Part shown: in pieces, positions 42,501 to 52,510 of the stretch | Layout: every line of letters starts with the position of its first letter | Position numbering within the stretch: position 1 is the stretch's first letter | Assembly (NCBI GenBank): GCA_030068145.1 | Contig: JAPJBO010000804.1 | Coordinates: forward strand, 40,832-104,831 | From: Diplonema papillatum | Taxonomy: Eukaryota; Euglenozoa; Diplonemea; Diplonemida; Diplonemidae | Length of the DNA: 64,000 nucleotides | Reading direction: 5' to 3' | Position numbers and translations under genes: made by a program | The notes under the pieces: generated by a model | Databases searched by the model: none | Told to the model about the DNA's origin: nothing | Seen by the model: only the letters and a program-made list of their open reading frames with translations

Positions 42501-43118
42501 CTTTTCCTTCCCGACAAGTTCTGCGACAAGGAGTAGAAAGAGTACTCAAGGCGGCTTGGACCACACGCGACACCGCAAAAACCTTCTTTTTGATCGCGCT
42601 ACCCCAACGTCGCCACGAGGTCAAGGCACTGGATCTCCTCTCTGTGTCCCCGGCCTGCAAGGCCTTGCTGCATTCCAAGTTCAAACTATGACTGCCACCA
42701 CTTCACTGCTCAACCTTTTGACTCGTGACCAGCACCCCCGTTCAAACAGCTCTGTTTCACGGCATGCACAAGAAAATGAGAAATATAAGCAGCATTTATC
42801 AGCCCCGGGAAACACTACCGCAAGGACTAGAAATTCCAAAAAGAGGCCTCCCACATCGGATTCCTGCCTTGCGCTTAACTGCTGGCTTCGGGGCTGGCTT
42901 TGCGGCTGGCTTCGCCGCCTGCTTGGCGGCGGACATTTGCGCTGCTTTTTCGTTTGCACCTGGGCCAAGTGTATTTGATGACCTCCTGCTGCACGTATTA
43001 CTCACTACCCATACAGTCTGTACACCACGTATCCAACACGTATCCTTGCATTTTCGGAAGAAATAGATACGGATACGTATCCGTATCCTGGATACAGATA
43101 CGTATCCTAGCATCACTG

Positions 43119-44121
43119 CCCTAGGCATACATCCGATCCGACTCGTATGCGAGAATGATTCTCGCATTCTCGCATGAAATTCTCGCATATTCTCGCATGC
43201 GAGAATGATACGAGTGAAATGCGAGAATGTGTAAACCACTGAAGAACCATGTATTTGACCCGTATTCGAGGCTCCGACAGGAATACCAAGTGGAGATAGC
43301 AAAACAACGAAATAAGGCTACGCCAACTGCAGTTTTGCAGCTGGCATGGTGTTGCTTTCAAGACAAGGACACCTCAACACAAGATGTTGTCAACAACAAC
43401 TCTGGTTGCTCCATGGTATTGCTTCAATGCGTGAGTATTGGTCGAAAACACGCTTCACAACAAGTGCTCCGTCCGCCACTGTGCCTGCAACTTCTCCAGC
43501 TGCGGCTTCTTGTGTTTTCTTCTACGATTTCCTCTGCCACAGCTTGTTTCGTGAAGCTGGCGGCTTCCATTCAGTTGCCGCTGACTCAGGAGGCACGGGC
43601 ATTTTGAACATTGGCCTCGGGGCCGCCTTTGCAGGTGCATTATTAGGTTGCAGGCTCCGCGAGCCCTTGGGATCTAGGGAGCCCAGCGACAGCGAGTCAA
43701 GGAGACCTAATCCTCAACACGCTGAAAGCACAAGCAAATTTGGTTCCCGAGTTCATAAACAGCTTTGAAAGCCTGCATCCACGAACCGACGAAACGAACT
43801 GTGGCAGTGAAGACAGAGGAAGAAAAGAATGTTCACTGCACAGAGGAAGCATCAGCTGAAGAAGTTCGGAGGCCCAGTGGCGGCAAAATGCGCCGCGGAA
43901 GCCTTGGCGACGACCTAAAACGTTGATTCCTGCCGGTTTCTCATGTTCAAGCATCCCGTACTGTGAGTAACCTCATTCTCGCATATTCTCGCACGTGTGA
44001 GAATATGCGAGAATCATGCGAGAATTGCGAGAATATGCGAGAATTTTGCGAGAATCGGGGCCGCGACCCCCCAATACGAGAATATGCGAGAATGCGAGTC
44101 GTATCGGATGTATGCCTAGGG
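43119..44121. mobile_element. ~1.0-kb element bounded by 19-bp inverted repeats
   Basis: CCCTAGGCATACATCCGAT at 43119-43137 is the exact reverse complement of 44103-44121. Inside each end lies a field of 'GCGAGAAT' / 'ATTCTCGC' words in both orientations (43140-43235 and 43970-44100). The middle (43250-43960) has short ORFs on both strands and no recognisable transposase. It is best explained as a non-autonomous inverted-repeat transposon. Confidence 0.7.
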
Positions 44122-44185
44122 AGGGGGGGTACCCACCCACCCCCGCCACGGCCCCAGGGTGGGACATTGTCCCTCGGTATTCCAA

Positions 44186-44270
44186 GAACGTTGTCCCTTT
44201 GTAGTTGTATTGTTTTCTCCCCCTCTAGCCTCCGTCGAAATGAGCACAAGGCAGTCCCTCGAGTACTTCT
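44186..44270. repeat. R1 dispersed repeat copy
   Basis: TTGTAGTTGTATTGTTTTCT to GTCCCTCGAGTACTT matches 14185-14285 in inverted orientation and 31630-31712 directly. It lies immediately before the conserved 5' flank of gene C. Confidence 0.75.
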
Positions 44271-44274
44271 CCTC

Positions 44275-44472
44275 ATTGGTCATTTGGGTTGGCGTGGAGG
44301 AGGGAAACACACAAAATGAAATCAGCCTGAACACCGTTGGTCTACACGCTCCCTCTTCTTGAAGGAGCGCCGCATTTTCAGGAACTACGGTGGATCTACC
44401 CTCACTGCCCGTCAAGATCCAGTTGGCGCTCGAAGCCCGTTCTCGTCTCCTCTGGGCGCGCACACCGCGTAG
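44275..44472 (+). promoter_or_regulatory. Conserved 5' flank of gene C
   Basis: Aligns with 36023-36239 (see there). The base pair AG directly precedes the ATG here but not in gene B, so a trans-splice acceptor cannot be argued from it. Confidence 0.5.
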
Positions 44473-47400
44473 ATGGCTGTGTCTAGTGCCCTGAGGAAGG
44501 TAGTTGTGGGAGTTCGGTTCCTAGCGCTTGTTAACGCTCTTGAAGTCTTTACCATCACCAGCGGTGGCAGTACCAAATGTACCGGCCCGTGTACCGTAAC
44601 GGTTCCTTTGTGGGTAGCGTACCACACCGTCGAGTGCGCTGATGATGCTCCTTGTTGGATTTTCTGCGAAGGCACCAAGTGTGAAAGACTGGAACTGTTT
44701 TGTCCGCAAAACAGCATGTGCTACATTGCGTGTCAGGATCATTGTCCAAGATTAAAGCGCCGAGGAGAGATAAAAAGCATTTGCTGCGATGACGTTCCAG
44801 ATTGCCCAGATTTCTGCTACCTGCAGCAATTTCCGTCGCCTACCTGCAGCATCGACGAGTTACTGAGCAACAGCAACGCCGCAAATGCCAGCCCTGGTTC
44901 AGACAGCTGCAAGTCGGGAGGGTTCCTTGCACCCGGGGATTGGTGCGCGATGACCACCGATGGCGGGAATCGTGCTTGCGAAGTGTCGTTTTGCAACTCG
45001 GCAGGGAACTGGGCGTCGAGCACTGTCCAGTGCCCTTCCTGTCTTTGGGAGGACTCAGGGTCCTTTCCGGATGGGTTCGTGCAGGTGGAGAACGGCTCCC
45101 TCATCGAAGTCTCGGCCATCACGAGCGTAGACCTTGTAACCCGGTGCTCGGAGTCTACCGACCTCTGCGCAGAATGCTTGCCCGCAGACTGCTGCAAGAA
45201 CGACTGCAGTGGGCTTGGTGACAGGAAAACATGCCCCACCGAGGCACCACCAACCTACGCGCCTTCAACAATAGCACCACCAACGAACGCGCCATCGGGA
45301 GCACCACCAACACTAGCACCGCCAACAAAAGCACCACCAACGAATGCACCACCAACACAAGCACCGCCAACAACAGCACCGCAAACAATATCACCACCAA
45401 CTAACGCACCCTCAACACAAGCACCGCCAACAAGACCACCGCCAACAACGGCACCACTAACACAAGCACCGCCAACGAACTCGCCGCCAACGAACGCACC
45501 GCCAACAACAGCACCACTAACACTATCACCGCCAACTAACGCACCGCCAACGAATTCTCCACCAACGAACGCACCGCCAACAACAGCACCACTAACACTA
45601 TCACCGCCAACGAACTCGCCACCAACGAACGCACCGTCAACACAAGCACCACCAACCAACGCACCGCCAACAAACGCACCAGCAACACAAGCACCGCCAA
45701 CAACAGCACCACTAACACTATCACCGCCAACGAACTCGCCACCAACTACCGCACCGTCAACACAAGCACCACCAACCAACGCACCGCCAACAAACGCACC
45801 AGCAACACAAGCACCGCCAACAACAGCGCCACTAACACTATCACCGCCCACAAACTCGCCGCCAACTTACGCACCATCAACACAAGCGCCGCCAACGAAT
45901 GCACCAGCAACACAAGCACCGCTAACAACAGCACCGCCAACATTATCACCAACAACTAATGCACCGTCAACAAGTTCGCCACCAACAATCGCACCCTCAA
46001 CACAAGCACCGCCAACAACAGCTCCGCGCACAGTATCACCGCCAACGAACTCACCATCAACACAAGCATCACCAACTATCGCACCGCCAACCAACGCACC
46101 AGCAACACAAGCACCGTTAACAACAGCACCGCGAACAATATCACCACCAACAAACGCACCATCAACACAAGCACCGCCAACAACAGCACCACGAACAACA
46201 TCACCGCCAACTAATGCACCATCAACACAACCTCCACCAACGAATGCACCTGGTACCAATGCACCGCCAACGAACGCACCATCAACAAACGCACCATCGA
46301 CCACAGCACCACCAAGAAATGCGCCAGCAACGAACGCACCCGTCCAGGTCACGTTCGAGCCGAGCACGGGCGCACCGCTCGTGGGGGCGAGCAACGATAC
46401 AACAAAGAATATCGAAGCGTCGGTAACGTTGGGGTTTACCGACCAGGAGCCGTTGGTGCAATCGGTTGATACCTACACCGTGCGGCTGGCCACTGCTGCG
46501 GCTTCGGTATCTGTGGATCCCAGAGCTGCGAGGCTGGCAATTTTGAAGGATCTGGAGTGCAACTTGGATGCCGTCGACAGCGCTGACTCGGAGCCTCTCG
46601 ACTGGGATGTGCACCCAGTGGGCCTCCCCGTGGGCAGCACCGTGCATCGATACTACGTGGGAGCCATCCTCTGCGATGTGGGGATCGTCGTGTTGTTCTT
46701 GCTCGTCCACTACGCTTTTTCCCGAGCCCTTGATGCCGATAGTTCCGACCTCTCTGGGCGTGCGTGTCTTCGCTTCCCTTCCGTCTCGTTCGTTCCGTTG
46801 CTGTTCCTCTACCCCGGGATCGTTCTCGCGTCCGCCAGCATCGTGTTCCGTCCTTCCACTGGGAACTTCGTGTCCTTGGCTGTCGGGGCAGTCTCGTTGT
46901 TGGCGTGCTTCGCGCTCCCGTTCTCGATGAAAGAGCACCTCCTCTCCGAACCCTGGTTCTGGTCGGTCCCGGAGGCCACAAGCCGGAAGGCGGGCGAATC
47001 GGCAGACCAGCACGCGCGGACGGCGCAGTGCATCCCACTGCAGGACTTAGTGTCTTCAGAACGGCGGCAGTCGCCGGGCGCGGCTGCCATGGAACCCGCC
47101 GTCAAAGCGGCTGCCGGCGGAGGTTGGGGGACGCGAGCTAAAAAGCTTTTCGAAGGCCGCACGTCATGGGTGGACGCGCTCGGGCATGGAGACGACCGGT
47201 TTACAGAGAGATACGGAGTGCTCTTCGATGCATACAGGGCAGGAATGGAGCGGTTTGTACTGGTGGAAGTCACCAGCTCGTTGTTAATCAGTGTAGTGTC
47301 CGCGTTGCAACCTGGCACATTATTTCTGTGTCACGTGCGCAATTGGTGCCTCGTAAGTTTCCTGCTTGCGTACCAAACCGCGGTAACCCGGAACCTCCCA

Positions 47401-48114
47401 TATTCCATACCGTTCGACAACTTCGTTGCTGTCATTCTCTCCTGGTGCACGACCATCGCAGTGGTGATGATGGCGGTTTCCTTTTCGCTGGCCGATTCGT
47501 CGCCTGGTACTGCCGCAGTGCTTCTCGAAGCGGCGACAGCTTTGTTCGTGTCAGCGGGAATCGCGTTGCTAGTGAAAGCCGTGTACGACTTGGTGGGGCT
47601 GGCAAGGGAGCTTGTCGGAAAGTGCAAGGCGATCAACCGTGTTCGGAAGGCAGCATCTGCTCGTCGGAAGAGCGCGGTTCCGGCGGTGGCTTTGGACGAC
47701 AGAGACGCCACGCAGGAGGAGGTGGAAAGGTCAAACGCCACCGCAAACGCGGCAACTGTATCCAAAACTGACTTTTGGAACTCTGACGCATCTTGCTCTG
47801 AGTTCTCTGAAACGCGTGCGTCGAGAGACGATCATCTTGCGTCTTCTCTGCTTCCGTCGCGGTACGTCACGAAGCTGTCTTTTTCGTCGTTACCGTTGTC
47901 CGATAGCTGTTCCTCCCCTGTCCTTGTGGCGCCGCTTTCCCCTGACAGCGGCACGGCCACGCCGAGTGCGCGGGGCGGCCCGTCGGTGCAAAGTGCGCTG
48001 CGTGTCCAGCGACTTTGTCCGATCGCGACGAGCAATCCACTGCGACGCAGCTGGCGGGCTCGCGAGCGGCCACCGATTTCTCCTCTTCTGCGCCTCGACG
48101 AGGATGGCGTATGA
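44473..48114 (+). CDS. Family gene C: mucin-stalk multi-pass surface protein, 1213 aa
   Basis: Same architecture as gene B: signal peptide, cysteine module 1 (residues about 30-118, with DAPCWIFC and CYIACQDHC), module 2 (about 125-256), stalk (about 257-624), membrane domain from residue 729, and tail. Module 1 keeps the cysteine spacing of B but few other residues. From base 44845 (36606 in B) no difference is visible for about 590 bases into the stalk. The stalk then differs in the number and order of repeat words. From 46315 to the stop only three base differences are seen in 1.8 kb (Val/Ala in the TYTVRL region, one silent change, and Ser/Arg near the end). The protein is therefore a paralogue whose outer module has diverged while the remainder is kept identical. 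Function unknown. Confidence 0.92.
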   Translation: MAVSSALRKVVVGVRFLALVNALEVFTITSGGSTKCTGPCTVTVPLWVAYHTVECADDAPCWIFCEGTKCERLELFCPQNSMCYIACQDHCPRLKRRGEIKSICCDDVPDCPDFCYLQQFPSPTCSIDELLSNSNAANASPGSDSCKSGGFLAPGDWCAMTTDGGNRACEVSFCNSAGNWASSTVQCPSCLWEDSGSFPDGFVQVENGSLIEVSAITSVDLVTRCSESTDLCAECLPADCCKNDCSGLGDRKTCPTEAPPTYAPSTIAPPTNAPSGAPPTLAPPTKAPPTNAPPTQAPPTTAPQTISPPTNAPSTQAPPTRPPPTTAPLTQAPPTNSPPTNAPPTTAPLTLSPPTNAPPTNSPPTNAPPTTAPLTLSPPTNSPPTNAPSTQAPPTNAPPTNAPATQAPPTTAPLTLSPPTNSPPTTAPSTQAPPTNAPPTNAPATQAPPTTAPLTLSPPTNSPPTYAPSTQAPPTNAPATQAPLTTAPPTLSPTTNAPSTSSPPTIAPSTQAPPTTAPRTVSPPTNSPSTQASPTIAPPTNAPATQAPLTTAPRTISPPTNAPSTQAPPTTAPRTTSPPTNAPSTQPPPTNAPGTNAPPTNAPSTNAPSTTAPPRNAPATNAPVQVTFEPSTGAPLVGASNDTTKNIEASVTLGFTDQEPLVQSVDTYTVRLATAAASVSVDPRAARLAILKDLECNLDAVDSADSEPLDWDVHPVGLPVGSTVHRYYVGAILCDVGIVVLFLLVHYAFSRALDADSSDLSGRACLRFPSVSFVPLLFLYPGIVLASASIVFRPSTGNFVSLAVGAVSLLACFALPFSMKEHLLSEPWFWSVPEATSRKAGESADQHARTAQCIPLQDLVSSERRQSPGAAAMEPAVKAAAGGGWGTRAKKLFEGRTSWVDALGHGDDRFTERYGVLFDAYRAGMERFVLVEVTSSLLISVVSALQPGTLFLCHVRNWCLVSFLLAYQTAVTRNLPYSIPFDNFVAVILSWCTTIAVVMMAVSFSLADSSPGTAAVLLEAATALFVSAGIALLVKAVYDLVGLARELVGKCKAINRVRKAASARRKSAVPAVALDDRDATQEEVERSNATANAATVSKTDFWNSDASCSEFSETRASRDDHLASSLLPSRYVTKLSFSSLPLSDSCSSPVLVAPLSPDSGTATPSARGGPSVQSALRVQRLCPIATSNPLRRSWRARERPPISPLLRLDEDGV

Positions 48115-48640
48115 GGTCGGAACTGGGGCAAGAGGAAGAGACTGTGTGCTGCTTGAAGTGGCATCGTGAAGCGTCGCAAAGGATTGACGCTGGTCGACAC
48201 CGACTTGCAGATATTGGTTGTCCACAACAAGAACACACAACGAGTAAAAGAAGCAATAACAAAACAGCAACAAGGACAGCAGTTGTCCTTGACTTACGCA
48301 CGTACGATGTATGCACGGCCCCGACCCGCTGTCCGCCTTATTGCAGTGCAAGATATTTTTGAAAGTAGCAACAAACCCTCTCACCCGCTCGCGTTTGGCT
48401 TGAAGCGGCTTTCCAGCTTGCTTTTGCCGGTCGCTCATTTTTGTGTGTGTGTGGCCTTGGATACGAGCCTCTTGCATACCATTTGCCCGCCTTCTTCTTG
48501 AGTATCGAGATTTCCCGCGAAGTGGTGACAACGTATCTCTTCCCTACGCTGTCTGCGTGTGCTGATGATGCCAGAATCCTCACCGCCCACGTTCTGGAGC
48601 TGGAATGAAAGTTGAGAAGCAGAAGCCAGTTGCGCAAGGT
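48115..48640. repeat. 3' flank of gene C, homologous to 39960-40520
   Basis: Roughly 90% alike to the flank of gene B with several small indels; the AATAAA of B reads AGTAAA here. Confidence 0.8.
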
Positions 48641-48744
48641 ACCCGCTGGAACGATGTTAGCCACATGCATGAGGAAACTGAACCCGAGTAGAACCTCTGA
48701 TCATGATCATCTACCATGCCATCTGGAACCACGTCCAGGATTGG

Positions 48745-49430
48745 GTTCAGGGTGGTCAACAAAAAACTCCAGCCCCTTTCTTTCCATTTCGCCAGACAAC
48801 CAAGTATCCGAGAAGAAGACCATGCGACAGACTTCTGGCGAATTAAAGCTTACAACTAGACTGTGACAAAGAGGATTGCAACCACGAACCGTAGGTGGCA
48901 ACGAAAACTGCCTCTTCTTGAGCTTAAGGAGACCAGATGTTCCGCAACGAACTGGCGGAGTACTGGGATGCATACAGAGACGACTTGGCGGTCTTCTTAC
49001 CCAAATTAGGAATTACCCACATCGAAAAACGTCGTGAGAACTACAGTTGGGGTGACTACCTCTCGTCGTAGCTTACACGCAGAAGGTGCGATTACGCCAA
49101 TGAGAGAAACATGTTCCATACACAGCCCAAGAGCAGCACTATTCATCGCGAGAACCAAGTCATCGGCGCAGTACCTCCGATGACCAGTACGAGACCGACT
49201 TGCTCTCGGGTGCCTTCGTCGACTAGATGTTGCACTAGCCTGAATCGGGGGTACATCTCACGGGGATGTATCTGACCAACTCAGGAGGAAAGAACCACAT
49301 CGCACCCGCCTTGATTTGAGGTTGACAATGAAGCACCACCCTTCAGTCAGACTAGCAGTGGACGCATCGATACAACGACTTGGAGGTGGGTCCACGGGTC
49401 TCCCGGAAGCACGCCAGGACGGTGTGCGAG
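48745..49430. repeat. Dispersed element with OTU fragment (copy 3 of 3), frame-broken
   Basis: Covers both the OTU block (GGNENCLFLSL at about 48890) and the following body. A 2-base deletion relative to 33170 shifts the frame after the cysteine motif; the downstream part (YSWGDYLSS) is open only in another frame. The end shares 'GACGCATCGATACAACGACT' with 40945-40975. Confidence 0.75.
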
Positions 49431-50010
49431 ACGGATCTCGTGTTACCAAACGAGGGCTTGATCGACGGTCGAACTTGTCCCGGACATCCATTTGAGGACG
49501 GGAGCCAGCCGAAGGAGAGGAAGGTTCAGAGGAGGTCTTCTGCCAAGTCGACTTGAGCCAGTGCCACACTTGGGGTCCCTTGGTGGTGAATATCGACCTC
49601 CAGACCCAGAATTGTTCCGCACTGGTTTGGTCCATATTCCTCTCGAATGATGCGTTGGAACGAGCACACAGCCCGAAATTTGGCGATCGACTCGCGGAGG
49701 GATGCCAAGTCCCTACAACTAGAATGATGGTCCAGACCAATAGATCTCCCCGCGAATCGTGGCGTCGGCATGCGCAAGTGACACCGCCTGACCGTGTGGA
49801 GCTCCCTGAAAGCTCATAGCGAGCCTCAACGCCTCTGCCCGACGTGAAAGGCGAAGAAAGAACGAACGGATCGGGCAACTTGAGCTGGAAGAACCAGCTC
49901 CTGTAGTCGCTCTCGTAAAAGGACGAGGCGGCAATCAGGGTATCGACTATGTGTCGATAGGGTAGACCTACTATCCAGGGGGACCCTAGTATCCTAGGAT
50001 AATAGGTCAC
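49430..50010 (-). pseudogene. Reverse-transcriptase remnant, frameshifted
   Basis: Read on the minus strand, the start (about 49985-49860) contains GLPYRHIVDTLIAASSFYES followed by DYRSWFFQLKLP. This resembles the RT core 'ASYFSKxDLxSGFxQIxL' just before the first catalytic Asp region. About 200 bases later another frame reads VCSFQRIIREEYGPNQCGTI then LGLEVDI, like the RT connection 'FLGLEID'. The pieces lie in at least three frames, so the gene is dead. An LTR, DIRS or Ngaro-type retroelement is likely; no integrase, RNase H or terminal repeat could be identified. Confidence 0.5.
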
Positions 50011-50111
50011 TGGTTTTGGAGATAAATTTAACTTTTTAGTTTTTCAGCGGCGAGGGTACCAGGGAAAGCCTGCTACACGGGAGCCAAGCTTCACGTGTTC
50101 GGCGGTACTGC

Positions 50112-50408
50112 AGAGCCACAGCAAAGTTCGGGCGAAGCTAAGTTCTGGTGAAGCAAAGTTCGGGCGAAGCTAAGTTCGGGTGAAGCAAAGTTCTGGTGAG
50201 GCTAAGTTCGGGCGAAGCAAAAACCGGATGAAGCTAAGTTCGGGCGAAACAAAGTCCGGGCGAAGCTAATTTCTGGGTGAAGCAAAGTTCGGGCGAAGCT
50301 AAGTTCGGGTGAAGCAAAGTTCTGGCGAAGCAAAGTTCGGGCGAAACAAAGTCCGGGCGAAGATAAGTTCTGGGTGAAGCAAAGTTCGGGCGAAGCTAAG
50401 TTCGGGTT
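50112..50408. repeat. ~17-bp minisatellite
   Basis: Alternating AAGTTCGGGCGAAGC and AAGTTCGGGTGAAGC / AAGTTCTGGTGAAGC units, about 17 in all, ending at about 50408. It gives open frames on the minus strand (Phe-Ala-Arg-Thr-Leu words) that are an effect of the repeat. Confidence 0.9.
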
Positions 50409-50584
50409 CTGGTGGCAAGTTCGGCGCCAGTACCCAGGGGGGAGACCCCCCTGGCCCCCCCGACTCCGTTTCCCGTGGTGACCCAAATACCGCGAGAGTA
50501 CTGAGAAACTCCGCAAAAACGCAAACTTCGGGCACATTGGACCCGCAAATGCAACAAAACCTCGAAACAATCTTCGACCGGAAA

Positions 50585-50670
50585 AGTGTCATGGGCGGGG
50601 TCCGAACGCGGGCCCACCGGCCTGAAGGCCGACGCCCGGTCACTGTGCCACCCGCATACCTTTTGGACGG
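50585..50670 (-). repeat. tRNA-like block, possible SINE head
   Basis: On the minus strand TGGCACAGTGA (50640-50650) fits the RNA polymerase III A box except for its last base, and GCGTTCGGACC at about 50600-50610 approximates a B box. Between them lies a strong CGGCC..GGCCG hairpin. A standard anticodon arm cannot be drawn, so this is not called a tRNA gene. Confidence 0.4.
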
Positions 50671-50674
50671 GAAA

Positions 50675-51570
50675 AAAAAGCTAGCTCGGCGTTTTCCAAA
50701 AAACAATACACTTTTGCACAATAAAAGCCGGGTTGGCTCGAATAGAGGCTATTCACATTGCATGTTCATAGGACCTCCAGTCTCGAAAAATAAGAAAAAA
50801 GAGCTGTTAAAACGGAAAAGAGGCTGATCAATGGTTTCTCAAAGGCCGCGGTTTGGTGGTGTTTTGTGAACCAGCACACTCTCTCTGCCACCCTGTGGTG
50901 CGGTTTGCTTTGCTGGCGCTATGAAGAGGACGGCTGAAGCGCCGCTCCTCGTGGCTGGTGTGGACTATTTCAGTTGTCTCAGTGCACTCAGAATTGGTCG
51001 GACCCGGTGCAGGTGCTACTGGTGTAGATACGGCTGGTATCTCAACCTGTGGGTTGTTCTGTGGCACTGCTTCCTTGGCTTCTACCGCATCCAGTGCAGG
51101 GGATGACAACGTCGGCCAGGCGGCGAAAAAGAACGGGAATCGTGGGAGTGCCTTGTAATATCGAAAACCCTCAGTTATGTTCAAGGGATGAAGCCGGAGG
51201 TGACAGAAAAATTGCCACAGGGAAGGGGACTTGTGGCAGCCGAGCGTTCATAGCAATGTTGCTTTTCGATCCTTCGATGTTGACTCTTCCTAACCTAGAC
51301 AAGCAGAATTGTCTAAGGGTTGGCTTGTTCACCCACTAACAGGGAATGTGAGTTGGGTTTCGACCGGACAGGTTGGTTTTACCAAACAATAGTCAATATC
51401 GCGCCGAAGGCGCGAAGGAAAAAAACACCACCCTGCAACAAAACTCTGGATAGCCCTTGGATAACCATTGGATAAAGCCTGTATATAATAGCAATATTTT
51501 AACGCCCACTAGTTTTAATGTTCGCGGAATTTCCGGAAAGAAATCGGGTGGATAATAGGTCTACCCCCCT
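50675..51570. other. No supported gene
   Basis: A minus-strand ORF at 50828-51184 (118 aa, Pro/Ala/Thr-rich middle) has ordinary composition but no recognised domain and no supporting context. Other ORFs are short. Confidence 0.35.
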
Positions 51571-52440
51571 TTAGCTGCACGGTGGAAGTCTGATGTGCAC
51601 CAAGGCAGTGTTTGACTGCTTGCAGGCCACACTGAAACGCAGTTTATGCGGGTCCTCTTCTTCGGACCGCAGAAGGCGGATGAGCACAGTCGTGTCGTCT
51701 GCCTTCTGACGGTCACTTCCAGAAAATTGCAGCTGGTCAGTTGCTGAAGGCAGCGTTCGAGCCGCGAATTCCGCGGGCCCGGCGATGTTTGGCCGGTGAT
51801 GCGCGCGTTCAGTCTGATGAACTCGCCTTCGATCCATCCGAAATGCAGCAGGAGGTGGGAGATATGAGAACCCTAGATACGCGAGGACCTTTCCCATCTA
51901 GATTCCACCATCGGTCGAAGTAATTGCCCACGATACCCGCCGGAATGCTTTCATGCAGGCACCTCGAAGCCCTGGCCGTCACCTGAGCCAGACCCCGGGT
52001 TCCGCGGTCGGTGTAGTGCCGCGTCGAAGTAGCACTTCTACATACCGTCCAAGAGCATTAGCCTCTGCCTCGTTCAGTGAAGCAATCCGATTGTACTTCG
52101 TTGTCACACACCCAGCTTCTCCTTCAGGTACTGGTTGTACCTCTGCTTGTCCAGAGTCTGGAACACCAGGCCACTTCAGGAAACGCGCCGAAAGAGGGCC
52201 GCTCTTCGGCAGGATCCAAGCCAGCAAGGTCCGTCTTGCCCTTGACCCAGGTCACCATAAACTGGCTCGGCGTTGGAGCTGGACATGGAAATATTGCGAT
52301 CGTTCCATGTGCAACGGGCCCCCGACGCTAGCTGAAGCGCAAGGTCGACCAACTGGATCAACGAATCCTTCGGAATTTCCTCTCTGATGTCGGGGAACGG
52401 CCGCTGCTTGTTCAACAGATAAGACACACTTTGCGGTTGC
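51571..52440 (-). pseudogene. Unrecognised degraded coding stretch
   Basis: Three minus-strand ORF pieces (about 52440-52176, 52227-51979, 51897-51571) follow one another in different frames with protein-like composition, for example IPKDSLIQLVDLALQLASGA, ASLNEAEANALGRYVEVLL and FSVACKQSNTALVHIRLPPC. Their order and density suggest a frameshifted gene or transposon ORF, but I cannot name a family. Confidence 0.3.
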
Positions 52441-52510
52441 ATTGTTTCTCCCCTCTCGCCTCCCCTCCGTCGTATGTAATGTTGAGCACAAGCCACTCGA
52501 GTATTTAGCG
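52430..52510. repeat. R1 dispersed repeat copy
   Basis: TTGCATTGTTTCTCCCCTCT to GAGCACAAGCCACTCGAGTA; directly abuts the tail of the SINE-like element. Confidence 0.7.

Noticed and set aside
44471-44475. AG directly before the ATG of gene C as a trans-splice acceptor
   Set aside because: The aligned position of gene B has no AG, so the evidence is too weak.
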